Source of the DNA: Roseiarcus sp963823165
Lineage (GTDB): Bacteria > Pseudomonadota > Alphaproteobacteria > Rhizobiales > Beijerinckiaceae
Assembly (NCBI GenBank): GCA_963823165.1
Contig: CAWGKV010000004.1
Location: 90,832-154,831 of the forward strand
Direction: 5' to 3'
DNA length: 64,000 bases
Shown in pieces: positions 52,425 through 60,785 of the stretch. Both the position numbers and the translations under genes were made by a program. The notes below the pieces were generated by a model, which did no database searches, was not told where the DNA came from, and worked only from the letters and a program-made list of their open reading frames with translations. The stretch's first letter is position 1. Every line of letters begins with the position of its first letter.

Positions 52425-53150
52425 CTAGTCATGCGGAAAATTCCAAGCCGCGAGTATTGGGGCGTCTCGTACTCGCGCAATCCCTGTCGGCAAGTGTTCT
52501 CGCCGCACCCGGCTGCGCTTGCGAAAGTGTTCTATCGACAACAAAGCGACGACTGACTTCGGGTGCGACGACCATTGAGATCCGCTGCATTGCGTACACC
52601 CCGTCTCTCGAGGCGTCGTCAAAGTTGGATGGGTATGCGCCGCAGCACGCTTCCCCGACATTTCCGCCGCCGATTTCTTGCTGGCGGCGATTCCGTTCCC
52701 AGCGGTCTTGCTCTTACTGGTACTGGGATTTTCTTGGCCGTCCCGGGTTTCGCCAAGCAGAGGACCGCCGACAGGAAAACCCCCTGACACATCGTTTAGT
52801 GTACTGAGAGGGACATCAGGCTCGTAAGCACTTTGCACGTTGGGTTGCGAAGGCTGTTCCCTTGCTTGCAAGGATGAAGGCTGTTCCTTTGCTTGCAAAG
52901 GTTCTGAAGCGGAGGCGGAACTTCCCTCGGTCAACGCGGCAAACATGCGCTCCGGACCCCGGTCGATGAACTCCGCCAGTCCTCCGTGACCGGCGGACAA
53001 AACTGAACGGGGTGGGCCGAAGTTGGCCGATCCGCCGTACCCGACGATCGGAGCGCCTTTGTAACTGATGTAATCAAGCTCCACCGGGACGGTCGAGCCG
53101 CCCACGAACAGACCGGCGATCGCGACGGCCGCGCCTAAAAGCCTTTTCAT
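52425..53150 (-). CDS. Exported low-complexity protein of unknown function
   Basis: A 241-residue protein with a signal peptide (MKRLLGAAVAIAGLFVGGST) and GGAxxxGYGGSANFGPPRS-type Gly-rich sequence, then LQAKEQP and LQAREQP as a short internal repeat, and Ser/Thr/Lys-rich stretches. ATG 53150 follows GGAGGGAGTACTG, a strong site. The long open frame continuing upstream on this strand is antisense to the molybdopterin oxidoreductase and is not coding. No family recognised. Confidence 0.55.
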   Translation of the reverse strand: MKRLLGAAVAIAGLFVGGSTVPVELDYISYKGAPIVGYGGSANFGPPRSVLSAGHGGLAEFIDRGPERMFAALTEGSSASASEPLQAKEQPSSLQAREQPSQPNVQSAYEPDVPLSTLNDVSGGFPVGGPLLGETRDGQENPSTSKSKTAGNGIAASKKSAAEMSGKRAAAHTHPTLTTPRETGCTQCSGSQWSSHPKSVVALLSIEHFRKRSRVRREHLPTGIARVRDAPILAAWNFPHD

Positions 53151-53504
53151 CAGTACTCCCTCCGGCTTTCCCGCCGGAGCGAGCCTCGGCGCGGATCCCC
53201 TTCGAAGAGAAGGACCCTGGTCATCGTCGCCTGATGGCTGCATTTCCCCGCGTGAACGCCAATCACGCCCCACATCTGCCCTAAATTCCGGCTTCTGGCA
53301 AGCCACATGCCTCGGCCGAGGCTTGGAAGCGAACACCCAGCCGCGCTCGTCGAACGGCTTGTCCAGCGGCTCCGCAGGTCGACATTTTGCGGCGGCCCGA
53401 GGCGCCGGCCCGGCAAGTTCGGACCTCGAAGGTCTCGTATCTCGATATCCGACGCGCTTGCGAAACCGGCGTCGCTTCGCCAAGTTCGGGCTCAAGGAGT
53501 CTTG
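53151..53504. promoter_or_regulatory. Divergent intergenic region
   Basis: About 350 bases between the exported low-complexity gene and the molybdopterin oxidoreductase; it should hold both promoters. No convincing gene, repeat or operator is seen; AAGGAG before 53505 is the ribosome-binding site of the oxidoreductase. Confidence 0.4.
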
Positions 53505-55622
53505 ATGAACGCCCCGCTCGACGTCGCCCGCCGCCCCTCCGTCTGCCCGCACGACTGCCCGTCGGTCTGCGCCCTCGACGTCGAGGTGATCGCCGGAAAC
53601 CGGATCGGGCGCGTGCACGGAGCGCCGGAGCACCCCTACACGCAGGGGGTGGTGTGCGCGAAAGTGGCGCGTTACGCCGAGCGTATCCATCACCCGGACC
53701 GGCTGACGCGGCCGCTGAAGCGCGTCGGGCCGAAAGGCTCCGGGCAATTCGCGCCGATCTCGTGGGACGAGGCGCTGGACCGCGTCGCCGAAGCGTTTCT
53801 CGAGGCCGAGCGGGAGCATGGAGCGGAAAGCATTTGGCCCTATTTCTACGCCGGCACAATGGGCCTCGTGATGCGCGACGGAATCGAGCGCCTGACCCAC
53901 GCCAAGCGCTACTCTCGCTTCTTCGGCACCATCTGCGTCGGCATCGCCTGGCCGGGCTACATCGCGGGGACGGGGCGCATGTCCGGAATCTCCCCGGCGG
54001 AGATGGCGAAGTCCGACGTCGTCGTCATCTGGGGAACCAACGCGGCCGCGACCCAGGTCAATCTGATGACCCATGCGACGCGCGCCCGGAAGGAGCACGG
54101 CGCAAAGATCGTCGCGGTCGACATCTATCCGACCGAGACGATGCGGCAGGCGGATCTGGCGCTGCAACTCAAGCCGGGGACCGACGGCGCGCTCGCCTGC
54201 GCCGTCATGCACGTTCACTTCCGCGATGGTTTTGCCGACCGCGGCTATATGTCGCGCTACACAGACGCGCCCGAGGCGCTCGAAAAACATCTTCGCGACC
54301 GCACGCCCGAATGGGCGAGCGCCATCACCGGCCTTACGGTCGAGGCGATCGAGGCTTTCGCGCAGCTGGTCGGGCGCAACAAGCGGACGTTCTTCCGCCT
54401 CGGCTACGGCTTCTCGCGCCAGCGCAACGGCGCCGCCAACATGCACGCCGCGCTCTCGATTCCCGCCGTCACGGGCGCCTGGGCCCATGAGGGCGGCGGC
54501 GCGCTGCACGCCTCGAGCGCTGTCTACGGCCTCGACAAGACGCTGATCGAGGGCCTCGATCGGCGCGACGAGAGCGTCAGACGGCTCGACATGTCGCGCA
54601 TAGGCGCGATCCTGACCGGCGACCGCGGCGCGCTGAAGGGCGGCGGGCCGGTGCGGGCGATGCTGATCCAGAACACCAATCCGATGGTGGTCGCGCCCGA
54701 CCAGGAGACGGTGCGGCGCGGTCTTCAGCGCGAGGATCTGTTCGTCTGCGTCCACGAGCAGTTCATGACCGACACCGCGCGCACCGCCGACGTCGTCCTG
54801 CCCGCGACGATGTTCCTCGAGCACGACGACCTCTACACCGCGGGCGCCCACCAATATCTGCAGTTCGCGCCGAAGGCGGTCGACCCGCCTGAGGAATGCC
54901 GGTCGAACCACGAGGTGATCTGCGCGCTGGCGCAGAGGCTCGGAGCCGAGCACCGGGGCTTCGACATGAGCCCACGCGAGATCATCGACGAGACCTTGCG
55001 CGTCTCCGGAAGGGGGACGCTCGCGGCGCTGGAAGAAGCGCGCTGGCTCGACTGCCAGCCGCCGTTCGAGGCGGCGCATTTCCTCGACGGCTTCGCCCAT
55101 CCGGACCGAAAATTCCATTTCCGCGCCGACTGGCCGAATACGCCCTACGGCAACGATGGCCTCTGCGGGCCGTGGCGCGACCTGCCCACCCTGCCCGACC
55201 ACTGGCCGGTCAACGAAAGCGCGGACCGAAACCATCCGTTCAAGCTCGCGACCTCGCCCGCCCGCAACTTCCTCAATTCGAGCTTCAACCAGACCGCGAC
55301 CTCGCTCGCCCGCGAGGGCCGGCCGTCGGCGCTCATGCATCCCGACGACATGGCCGCGCTGGGCTTGACCGAAGGCGCCGTCGTGCGCCTCGGCAACGCC
55401 CGCGGCGAAATCCGGCTGCACGTGAAGGCCTCGCCCGGCGCGACGCGGGGCGTCATCGTCAGCGAGGGTCTGTGGGACAATTCCGCCTTCCTCGACGGGC
55501 GCGGAATCAACACCCTCACCTCCGCCGACAGTGTCGCCCCGTTCGGCGGCGCGGCCTTTCATGATGCGAGGGTGTGGGCGCGGGCGGATGGGGCGGGGCC
55601 GCCACGACCCTCTGCGCCCTGA
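53505..55622 (+). CDS. Molybdopterin oxidoreductase (DMSO reductase family)
   Basis: A 705-residue protein. The N-terminal iron-sulfur ligands are C14, C18, C22 and C51 (VCPHDCPSVC ... GVVCAK). FAPISWDEALDRVAEAFLEA and IWGTNAAATQVNLMTHATRA are typical Mo-bis-MGD domains, and ALMHPDDMAALGLTEGAVVR begins the C-terminal dinucleotide domain. No signal peptide, so it is probably cytoplasmic. Substrate unknown; formate-dehydrogenase- or anaerobic-reductase-like enzymes are possible. ATG 53505 follows AAGGAGTCTTG. No partner subunit genes. Confidence 0.87.
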   Translation: MNAPLDVARRPSVCPHDCPSVCALDVEVIAGNRIGRVHGAPEHPYTQGVVCAKVARYAERIHHPDRLTRPLKRVGPKGSGQFAPISWDEALDRVAEAFLEAEREHGAESIWPYFYAGTMGLVMRDGIERLTHAKRYSRFFGTICVGIAWPGYIAGTGRMSGISPAEMAKSDVVVIWGTNAAATQVNLMTHATRARKEHGAKIVAVDIYPTETMRQADLALQLKPGTDGALACAVMHVHFRDGFADRGYMSRYTDAPEALEKHLRDRTPEWASAITGLTVEAIEAFAQLVGRNKRTFFRLGYGFSRQRNGAANMHAALSIPAVTGAWAHEGGGALHASSAVYGLDKTLIEGLDRRDESVRRLDMSRIGAILTGDRGALKGGGPVRAMLIQNTNPMVVAPDQETVRRGLQREDLFVCVHEQFMTDTARTADVVLPATMFLEHDDLYTAGAHQYLQFAPKAVDPPEECRSNHEVICALAQRLGAEHRGFDMSPREIIDETLRVSGRGTLAALEEARWLDCQPPFEAAHFLDGFAHPDRKFHFRADWPNTPYGNDGLCGPWRDLPTLPDHWPVNESADRNHPFKLATSPARNFLNSSFNQTATSLAREGRPSALMHPDDMAALGLTEGAVVRLGNARGEIRLHVKASPGATRGVIVSEGLWDNSAFLDGRGINTLTSADSVAPFGGAAFHDARVWARADGAGPPRPSAP

Positions 55623-55817
55623 GACCGGGTCTTTTTTTGCGCGCACAGCGGGCGGCGGTGACATTGCGGCACATCGGGGTGTTGAGGGGATGCGGTCTCC
55701 CGGCGCGAATTTAACAACTTCAAGCCATTGCGGCGCCACTTCCCGGCCGGTGAGCGGCGGCTGGGGCGCGAGGGGGCGAGCCCCGACTTCGCGCCGTTTG
55801 CTTCGGCGTCGTCCGGC

Positions 55818-55988
55818 AGCCGGAACGTCCTTGAACGCAGCGGGAAGGCCGCCGGTGCCCCGGGGAAGGGAACTGCACACCCCGGGGAAGCCGAAGGAAC
55901 GCCAGGGGAAGCAAAAGGAACGCCAGGGGAAACCAGAATTCGTTAACGATTCTTGTCTTTTCAATGACTTACACCAAACTTGGAGAAT
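55818..55988. repeat. Dispersed repeat family B (GGGGAAG-rich), copy 2
   Basis: GCACACCCCGGGGAAGCC and related GGGGAA units, then a tail with CAATGACTTACACCAAACTT. Similar to 28233-28397 over about 165 bases. Confidence 0.8.
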
Positions 55989-56012
55989 CTCCGTAACTCC
56001 CAAAGCCCCGCC

Positions 56013-56119
56013 GCCCTCGCCCTGAGGAGCCCGCGAAGCGGGCGTCTCGAAGGGCCCTCGTGGCCAGCGAGCATCCTTCGAGGCCCTTTGCCTTCGACAA
56101 AGGGCGCCTCAGGATGAGG
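56013..56119. repeat. Palindromic dispersed element (REP/RIME-like)
   Basis: The left half (CCTGAGGAGCCCGCGAAGCG ... TCTCGAAGGGCC) and right half (CATCCTTCGAGGCCC ... GCGCCTCAGGATGAGG) are inverted copies of each other, the right with an internal hairpin CCCTTTG/CAAAGGG. Typical of intergenic palindromes in alphaproteobacteria. Confidence 0.75.
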
Positions 56120-56395
56120 TCGGTGGAACTGAATCCCGCGATCTTCGCCGCCTGCTTGGGGAATGCTATCTCCGGCTTTCCAGCCGACTTGCGTTGGCGC
56201 TGGCGAGCCAGGCGCTGACGCGCCCGCACCGGCGCATCTGGTTCTCAAGACGGCTCGGGACGCGGTTTCGACGCTTGAAAGGCCCATCCGCCAGGACGAA
56301 TGCTTTTTCATGCTCTTCACCGCGCGATCCGTCGTCTCCGGTTGCGGGCTACCGCGTTCACACAAGCCATCGAGCCTGCAGGCGGCCGACGAGCC

Positions 56396-56590
56396 CCCCT
56401 TCTCCGCGAAGCGGGGAAGGTGGCCCGAAGGGCCGCATGGGGTGTGGAAAGCAGGTATAATGGGCTGCAGCTTCGCGGTGACGGTCGCGCAATGCGACCT
56501 CGATCGAAGAAGCGGGCCACACCCCATCCGGCGCTGTGCGCCACCCCTCGCCAAGCTCGGGGCAGGCTCTTCCCCAGCAAGCTTGGGATG
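56396..56590. repeat. Pair of inverted palindromic units
   Basis: Unit 1 (56396-56444) has hairpins CTCCGCGAAGCGGGG and GGCCCGAAGGGCC. Unit 2 (56509-56590) has CCCCATCCGGCG ... GTGCGCC in the opposite sense. These are common intergenic repeats near gene ends. Confidence 0.6.
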
Positions 56591-56592
56591 CG

Positions 56593-56667
56593 TTACGCCG
56601 ACTCGAAATGTGTGAATGCCGTAGGGTTGCGGGGCGGTGTCGGCGGAACGGCCTCGACGGACGACAC
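56593..56667 (-). pseudogene. 24-codon frame with ribosome-binding site and SOS-like box, probably a truncated gene start
   Basis: GTG 56667 follows AAGGAGAACCCC; it reads MSSVEAVPPTPPRNPTAFTH and ends at TAA where the palindromic unit begins. The operator-like GAAC-N7-ATAC-N7-GAAC (56694-56719) sits just upstream. It looks like the 5' remnant of an SOS-type gene cut by repeat insertion. A functional leader peptide is the alternative. Confidence 0.35.
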
Positions 56668-56693
56668 TCGGGGTTCTCCTTGATGCAGGCCAT

Positions 56694-56719
56694 GAACATA
56701 ATTGATACATAAATAGAAC
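56694..56719. promoter_or_regulatory. LexA-like operator candidate
   Basis: GAAC at 56694, ATAC at 56705 and GAAC at 56716 are spaced by 11 bases each. Alphaproteobacterial LexA binds GAAC-N7-GAAC or GTTC-N7-GTTC; here the middle copy is imperfect. The surrounding 30 bases are AT-rich, unusual for this GC-rich region, as in a promoter. Confidence 0.35.
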
Positions 56720-57307
56720 AAAAAGTCAAGAAGAATCTCAAATTTGCCGGCGAGCTGGGCGGGGCGGGAGAGCCAGGCGCTGCGGCCATCCTCGCCCGGA
56801 TGCCCGAACGCCTCGGGCGACACGGCGCCTGTTGCTCCTGTGGGCGAAGCCGCAGCGTCGCTGCGGGGATGTTTGATCTCGTCTTTCCAGAGAACATCCG
56901 TCCGGTCCGCGCCAAGGCAACTTTGCCCCGCTCGCCTTCGCCCATGGCGGCGCGCCACTTTCTCCCAAATGGGTGAAAGACTGGCTTTTCCAGAATGAAA
57001 ATCCAATTCAAGCCCGCGTCGATCGCGTCGACGAGGGGAGGCGCAAGGGTGTGAGGCTCTATAGTGTCTTACGCGAGCGGCCGGAATCCCGCTTCGCTTA
57101 AGATATTTACGTCGGCTCCAGAGCCTCGATCGCCGGCTAGAATTCAATCATGGGCTCCGCCGCATCCCACATCCGTTCGCAGTGCGCGTCGAATTTCGCC
57201 GCGGCCGCCGGCGTCGCGAATTCCGATAAGGTCATTTGTCCTGGGCGTTCGCGCCGCAGGTACGGAAATTGGCCGAGCGCGTGAGCCGGACCACGCAGCT
57301 CGACGGG
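56720..57307. other. Intergenic stretch without a recognisable gene
   Basis: Several overlapping open frames on both strands (for example 56744-56998) lack start signals and domains. Nothing supportable seen beyond AT-rich sequence at its left edge. Confidence 0.4.
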
Positions 57308-57460
57308 TCAAGGCCGGATCGGCGGCTCTTGTTGCCCGCTCGAGGACTGCGCGTTTGCGCTCCGGTCCTGGCTCTGACCAAAATACACGAATGCCCTCTT
57401 CCGCGAGTAAGCGTAGACAAGGACGATGAGAGTTGCGAGGAGAAGAATGTGGTGGGTCAT
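57308..57460 (-). CDS. Small membrane-anchored protein
   Basis: A 50-residue frame MTHHILLLATLIVLVYAYSR with one hydrophobic helix followed by basic residues and a Ser/Gln-rich tail. AGGA eight bases before the ATG supports it. The topology suggests a single-span inner membrane protein. It partly overlaps, in another frame, a longer minus-strand frame starting at 57551 with AGAGG upstream. No family recognised. Confidence 0.35.
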   Translation of the reverse strand: MTHHILLLATLIVLVYAYSRKRAFVYFGQSQDRSANAQSSSGQQEPPIRP

Positions 57461-57658
57461 CCGAAATTCCTACTGTGCGGCCAACGCCAGGCGAGAAACC
57501 GATGGTGGAGAGAGTGCTGACTGCAGCCCACAGCGCGGGAATTGCAATCATCGCTTACCTCTTTACCGATAGATGACACGCTGGTTTGTCTGATCAATTA
57601 ATTGGTTTGCTAAAAACCAACTCCCCAGCGCCCAGAGCGTCGAGCACAATAGGGTCGG

Positions 57659-57823
57659 TCAGCGCGTGGGACGCAAGTCGGTCGAGTGCTTGCCGCTTGC
57701 GGTGCGAGCCGCATCGCTCGCGTCGAGCCGCTCGGAAGAGTAGTGGACCTCTTGTGCCGTCGCGGACGAAGAGACTGCAAGCATCGCTAGGAAGGCCGCG
57801 CCAATCGCGCCTTCCGCCCGCAT
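57659..57823 (-). CDS. Small exported protein
   Basis: A 54-residue frame (MRAEGAIGAAFLAMLAVSSS) with a signal peptide ending ATA-QE and a short mature part (VHYSSERLDASDAARTASGK). GAGG lies seven bases before the ATG. The same frame is open to 57943, where MAEIVAKRLVEHLERAGFVV would begin; that segment has the look of a separate short conserved protein, so the two could be one longer gene. A small AT-rich hairpin (57602-57620) lies downstream. Confidence 0.4.
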   Translation of the reverse strand: MRAEGAIGAAFLAMLAVSSSATAQEVHYSSERLDASDAARTASGKHSTDLRPTR

Positions 57824-58130
57824 CCTCAGCCCTCGTAGCCCGCGCCCGAGAGCTGCGCCCCCGATATCTGCCGGGCGTTTCATGACGACGAAGCCGGCGC
57901 GCTCCAAGTGCTCCACAAGACGCTTCGCCACGATCTCGGCCATGATCTGGTCGGCATTGTGGACGCGCTTGCGGCCCCTGGTGTCGGAGCGCGCCGAAAG
58001 CCGGAGATTCCCGCTTTTCCCTGCCAGGCGCGGAATTCCGCTGTCAATCGCAGCGCCGGGTTGACAGTCCGCGAGCGGATTGGCAGGGCTTGATCCGGAC
58101 CCGCTTGGCGGCAAGCAGAGGGCGCAGCGC

Positions 58131-58427
58131 ATGGCGATCGATGGAACCTGGAACCTGACATTGGAAACGCCGATCGGCACGCAGGAAACAACCCTGGTGG
58201 CGCAGACCTCCGGCGGCGTGCTGACCGGCACACAGTCGGGCCCCGACGGCTCGATACCCATTCAGGACGGCGCTATCAATGGCGACGAGGCGAGCTGGTC
58301 CGTAAACATCACCTCGCCCATGCCGATGACGCTGGAGTTCAACGGCGTGGTCGACGGCGACGCCATCTCCGGCTCGGTGAAACTCGGGATGTTCGGCGAA
58401 GCGAAATTCACCGGCGCCCGCGCCTGA
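58131..58427 (+). CDS. Conserved small beta-rich protein
   Basis: A 98-residue protein: MAIDGTWNLTLETPIGTQET, then GSIPIQDGAINGDEASWSVN and a C-terminal GSVKLGMFGEAKFTGARA. It has the repeating short strands of a lipocalin-like or beta-clamshell fold and is a type widely seen in Alphaproteobacteria with no known function. ATG 58131 chosen at the conserved start; the open frame extends upstream to 58080. No neighbour suggests a role. Confidence 0.75.
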   Translation: MAIDGTWNLTLETPIGTQETTLVAQTSGGVLTGTQSGPDGSIPIQDGAINGDEASWSVNITSPMPMTLEFNGVVDGDAISGSVKLGMFGEAKFTGARA

Positions 58428-58870
58428 GGCCGCCCCCCTGCAGGGGAGCCCGGCGAAGCGCCGGGTCGTGTCTGAGTTTGGATTTCAGATTTGGGCGGAT
58501 TTGCCGGTTGGCTGAACGGCAGTGAACGGGCGGACAGGAGGCGTTCCCACGCGACGCCGAAAGCGCGCACTCCGCCCTGAAGAGACGTTCCTCGCACCGA
58601 TGCCGCACGGTTATGACGGGCGGGAAGCGAGCCATCAGCACCCGATTCCCTAAACCGCGTGACCTGCTGATCTTGTCGGCGTCGGTTAGTCGTGCAGGAA
58701 TCTTGAAGCCGTACCAAGACAGCAATGCAAACCGCTCCACGCGGATCGCTGGTGCGGTTCTGAGTCCACGACGGCGCGACTCGCAGGTAAGGCCTCGTAG
58801 GTCGTTGTCCAGACCCACAGCTCTCGTGCGTAGCTATGCCGGTAGATGTTGCGGGAACCGGCTACATCCT
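58428..58870. other. Intergenic region before vsr
   Basis: About 440 bases. It contains a family A repeat copy (58464-58486) near the left end. The rest shows no supportable gene. Confidence 0.45.
58464..58486 (-). repeat. Dispersed repeat family A, copy 3
   Basis: On the minus strand GAAATCCAAACTCAGACACG then ACC. It lies 37 bases after the stop of the beta-rich protein gene. Confidence 0.6.
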
Positions 58871-59308
58871 CTAGCGCAAAGCCAAAACGCCGGCGACACG
58901 CTCTGCAATCTCTGCTGCATCACGAAGAATGTCGGTCTCCCAAAACCGCAAAACCGTCCAACCGGTAGCCTCCAGCGCCTCGACCTGCTGTCGGTCACGC
59001 TCAACATTCCTTTGGAGCTTCGCAACCCAATATTGCGCGTTGTGACCTCTAGAGAGTTTGCCGAACCGCAGCGTCAGGTTGCGGCCATGCCAGAAGTCTC
59101 CGTCGCAGAAGATTGCAACGCGTTTTTTCATAAAAACAATGTCTGGCCGGCAGGGCAAACCACATTGAGTGAGGCGGTACCGCAGGCCTCGTTGCCAAAG
59201 CGCCCGGCGCAGAACTATTTCGCATCCAGTATTCGACTTAGCGCTCGCGGCACGCGCCGCTCTTGAAGCCTGTTCAGAGGCGGGAAAAAGGCCTTTGAAT
59301 GAAGGCAT
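58871..59308 (-). CDS. vsr: Very short patch repair endonuclease Vsr
   Basis: A 145-residue Vsr. LPCRPDIVFMKKRVAIFCDG includes D56 for the metal; DFWHG (D71-H74) is the catalytic loop; TGWTVLRFWETDIL is the end of the core fold. It nicks next to T:G mismatches left by deamination of 5-methylcytosine. It lies divergent from the dcm methyltransferase, its usual partner. Confidence 0.93.
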   Translation of the reverse strand: MPSFKGLFPASEQASRAARAASAKSNTGCEIVLRRALWQRGLRYRLTQCGLPCRPDIVFMKKRVAIFCDGDFWHGRNLTLRFGKLSRGHNAQYWVAKLQRNVERDRQQVEALEATGWTVLRFWETDILRDAAEIAERVAGVLALR

Positions 59309-59596
59309 TGTTATTTGATCCTACGTGACCTATCAAACATGACCGCGCCTTGGGCCCACTCCATTTGCGACAGGCTCGGAGCCAACTCGACCGTCATTGG
59401 CCGTTTATTGTTGAACCCGACAGCTTTTCGATGGCATCGCCTCCTGTTGCAGCCCGATAGATAGCAAAGAAAATGTTACTTTAAAAAGGGCCGCCCAATC
59501 CCGCCAACATTTCATTCCTTCCGCGGAGCTAGGCAGCTTGACGGCTCACTGAATTTTGTACTGAGCTCAGCAGCGTCGAAGGGAGGGGTAGGACAA
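59309..59596. promoter_or_regulatory. Divergent intergenic region between vsr and dcm
   Basis: 288 bases that must hold both promoters. GGGAGGGG before the GTG 59597 is the dcm ribosome-binding site. A/T-richer tracts (59455-59490) could hold promoters; no clear operator seen. Confidence 0.45.
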
Positions 59597-60769
59597 GTGA
59601 GTCGACGGCGGAGGCCAAAAGCAATAGGTCTGTTTGCGGGTGCTGGTGGTCTGGATCTCGGCCTCGAAGCGGCGGGATTTCGAATTGCGCTTGCACTGGA
59701 GCGCGACGCAATTTGCTGCCAGACGCTCCGAGCCAATCACAGCTGGCTTGTCCTGGAGAAGGCCCTTGAGGAAACGAGCCCGCAGGAAATCCTGAGGGCT
59801 GGCCGCCTCCGCAAAGGTGATGTCGACTTGTTATCCGCCGGCCCCCCTTGTCAGCCATTTTCCAAGTCAGCGAACTGGGTGCCAAATGGTGTGAGACATT
59901 TGCTTGACCCGCGCGCAGGTGTTCTCCGCAACTTGGTTGAGATGATCGGTTACATATTGCCGCGCTGTGTGTTGATTGAGAACGTGGAAGGCTTCCAACG
60001 GGACGGGCTGCGCTTCCTTTTGGAGGGCTTCCGGGAAGTGAATTACGCCACTGGGACGACGTACCGAGCGACCTGGGCAGTCCTGAATTCGGCGGACTAT
60101 GGTGTTCCGCAATTGCGGCGTCGCTTCGTTCTTGTGGCCTTTCGCGACGGGCGCGACTTTGAATTTCCGGACGCGATCTACGCCAATAACCATGTAACCT
60201 GCTGGGATGCAATCGGCATGCTTTCAAAAAAAAGGCGAAGCGATCTCGCGCTTAAGGGGAAGTGGGCGAAGCTTCTTCCTTCGATACCAGAGGGTCGAAA
60301 TTACCTGTGGCATACAAACCGAGGCGGCGGCCAGCCTTTGTTCGGATGGAGAACTAAATACTGGTCATTTCTGCTGAAATTAGCGAAGAACAAACCTGCC
60401 TGGACGATACCTGCTCACCCAGCGCAGAATTCGGGTCCCTTCCACTGGTCTAATCGCCAGTTAAGCACATCAGAAATGCTAAGGCTGCAGTCCTTTCCGA
60501 GTGATACTTTTATAGTCGGTACCCGTGCGGACAGGCAGCGCCAGATCGGGAACGCAGTACCCCCTTTATTGGCGGAGGCCATAGGCCGGGCGATTATCGC
60601 TTCTTTAACCGGTAAAGAGAACGCTATGTCCGGCTCCAAGCTCGCTATTCCGCGCCGAAGGACCGTGCCAGAACCGACGCGAGCGCGAGCGCCAAGTAAG
60701 ATCTATCTTCACATGATAGGTGAGCACAAAGACCATCCTGGAACCGGGCTGGGACCGGCTGCGCGCTAG
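59597..60769 (+). CDS. DNA (cytosine-5-)-methyltransferase
   Basis: A 390-residue C5 methyltransferase. Motif I AIGLFAGAGGLDLGLEAAGF (residues 9-28), motif IV AGPPCQPFS with C85, motif VI ENVEG (129-133), motif VIII QLRRRF (172-177) and motif X QIGNAVPP (317-324). The target sequence cannot be told. GTG 59597 after GGGAGG. The C-terminal 50 residues after motif X overlap the start of the ParB-like gene. First of three co-directional genes. Confidence 0.93.
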   Translation: MSRRRRPKAIGLFAGAGGLDLGLEAAGFRIALALERDAICCQTLRANHSWLVLEKALEETSPQEILRAGRLRKGDVDLLSAGPPCQPFSKSANWVPNGVRHLLDPRAGVLRNLVEMIGYILPRCVLIENVEGFQRDGLRFLLEGFREVNYATGTTYRATWAVLNSADYGVPQLRRRFVLVAFRDGRDFEFPDAIYANNHVTCWDAIGMLSKKRRSDLALKGKWAKLLPSIPEGRNYLWHTNRGGGQPLFGWRTKYWSFLLKLAKNKPAWTIPAHPAQNSGPFHWSNRQLSTSEMLRLQSFPSDTFIVGTRADRQRQIGNAVPPLLAEAIGRAIIASLTGKENAMSGSKLAIPRRRTVPEPTRARAPSKIYLHMIGEHKDHPGTGLGPAAR

Positions 60770-60785
60770 CCGAGGGAAACTCGAG

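Larger units (their letters stand above)
55623..56592. other. Repeat-rich intergenic region
   Basis: No gene is supported. It contains family B repeat (55818-55988), a long palindromic element (56013-56119) and a palindromic unit (56396-56444), with a related one at 56509-56590 in the other direction. Open frames here arise from the repeats. Confidence 0.6.

Noticed and set aside
52425..56003. Minus-strand open frame of 1192 codons
   Set aside because: Most of it is antisense to the molybdopterin oxidoreductase, which has clear Fe-S and Mo-cofactor motifs on the plus strand; GC-rich codon bias keeps the opposite frame open. Only the last 241 codons (from 53150) have a signal peptide and ribosome-binding site.
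57144..57551. 135-codon minus-strand frame overlapping the small membrane protein
   Set aside because: It has an AGAGG site before its ATG, but the sequence after the first 30 codons looks like translated antisense DNA and overlaps the better-supported 50-codon frame.
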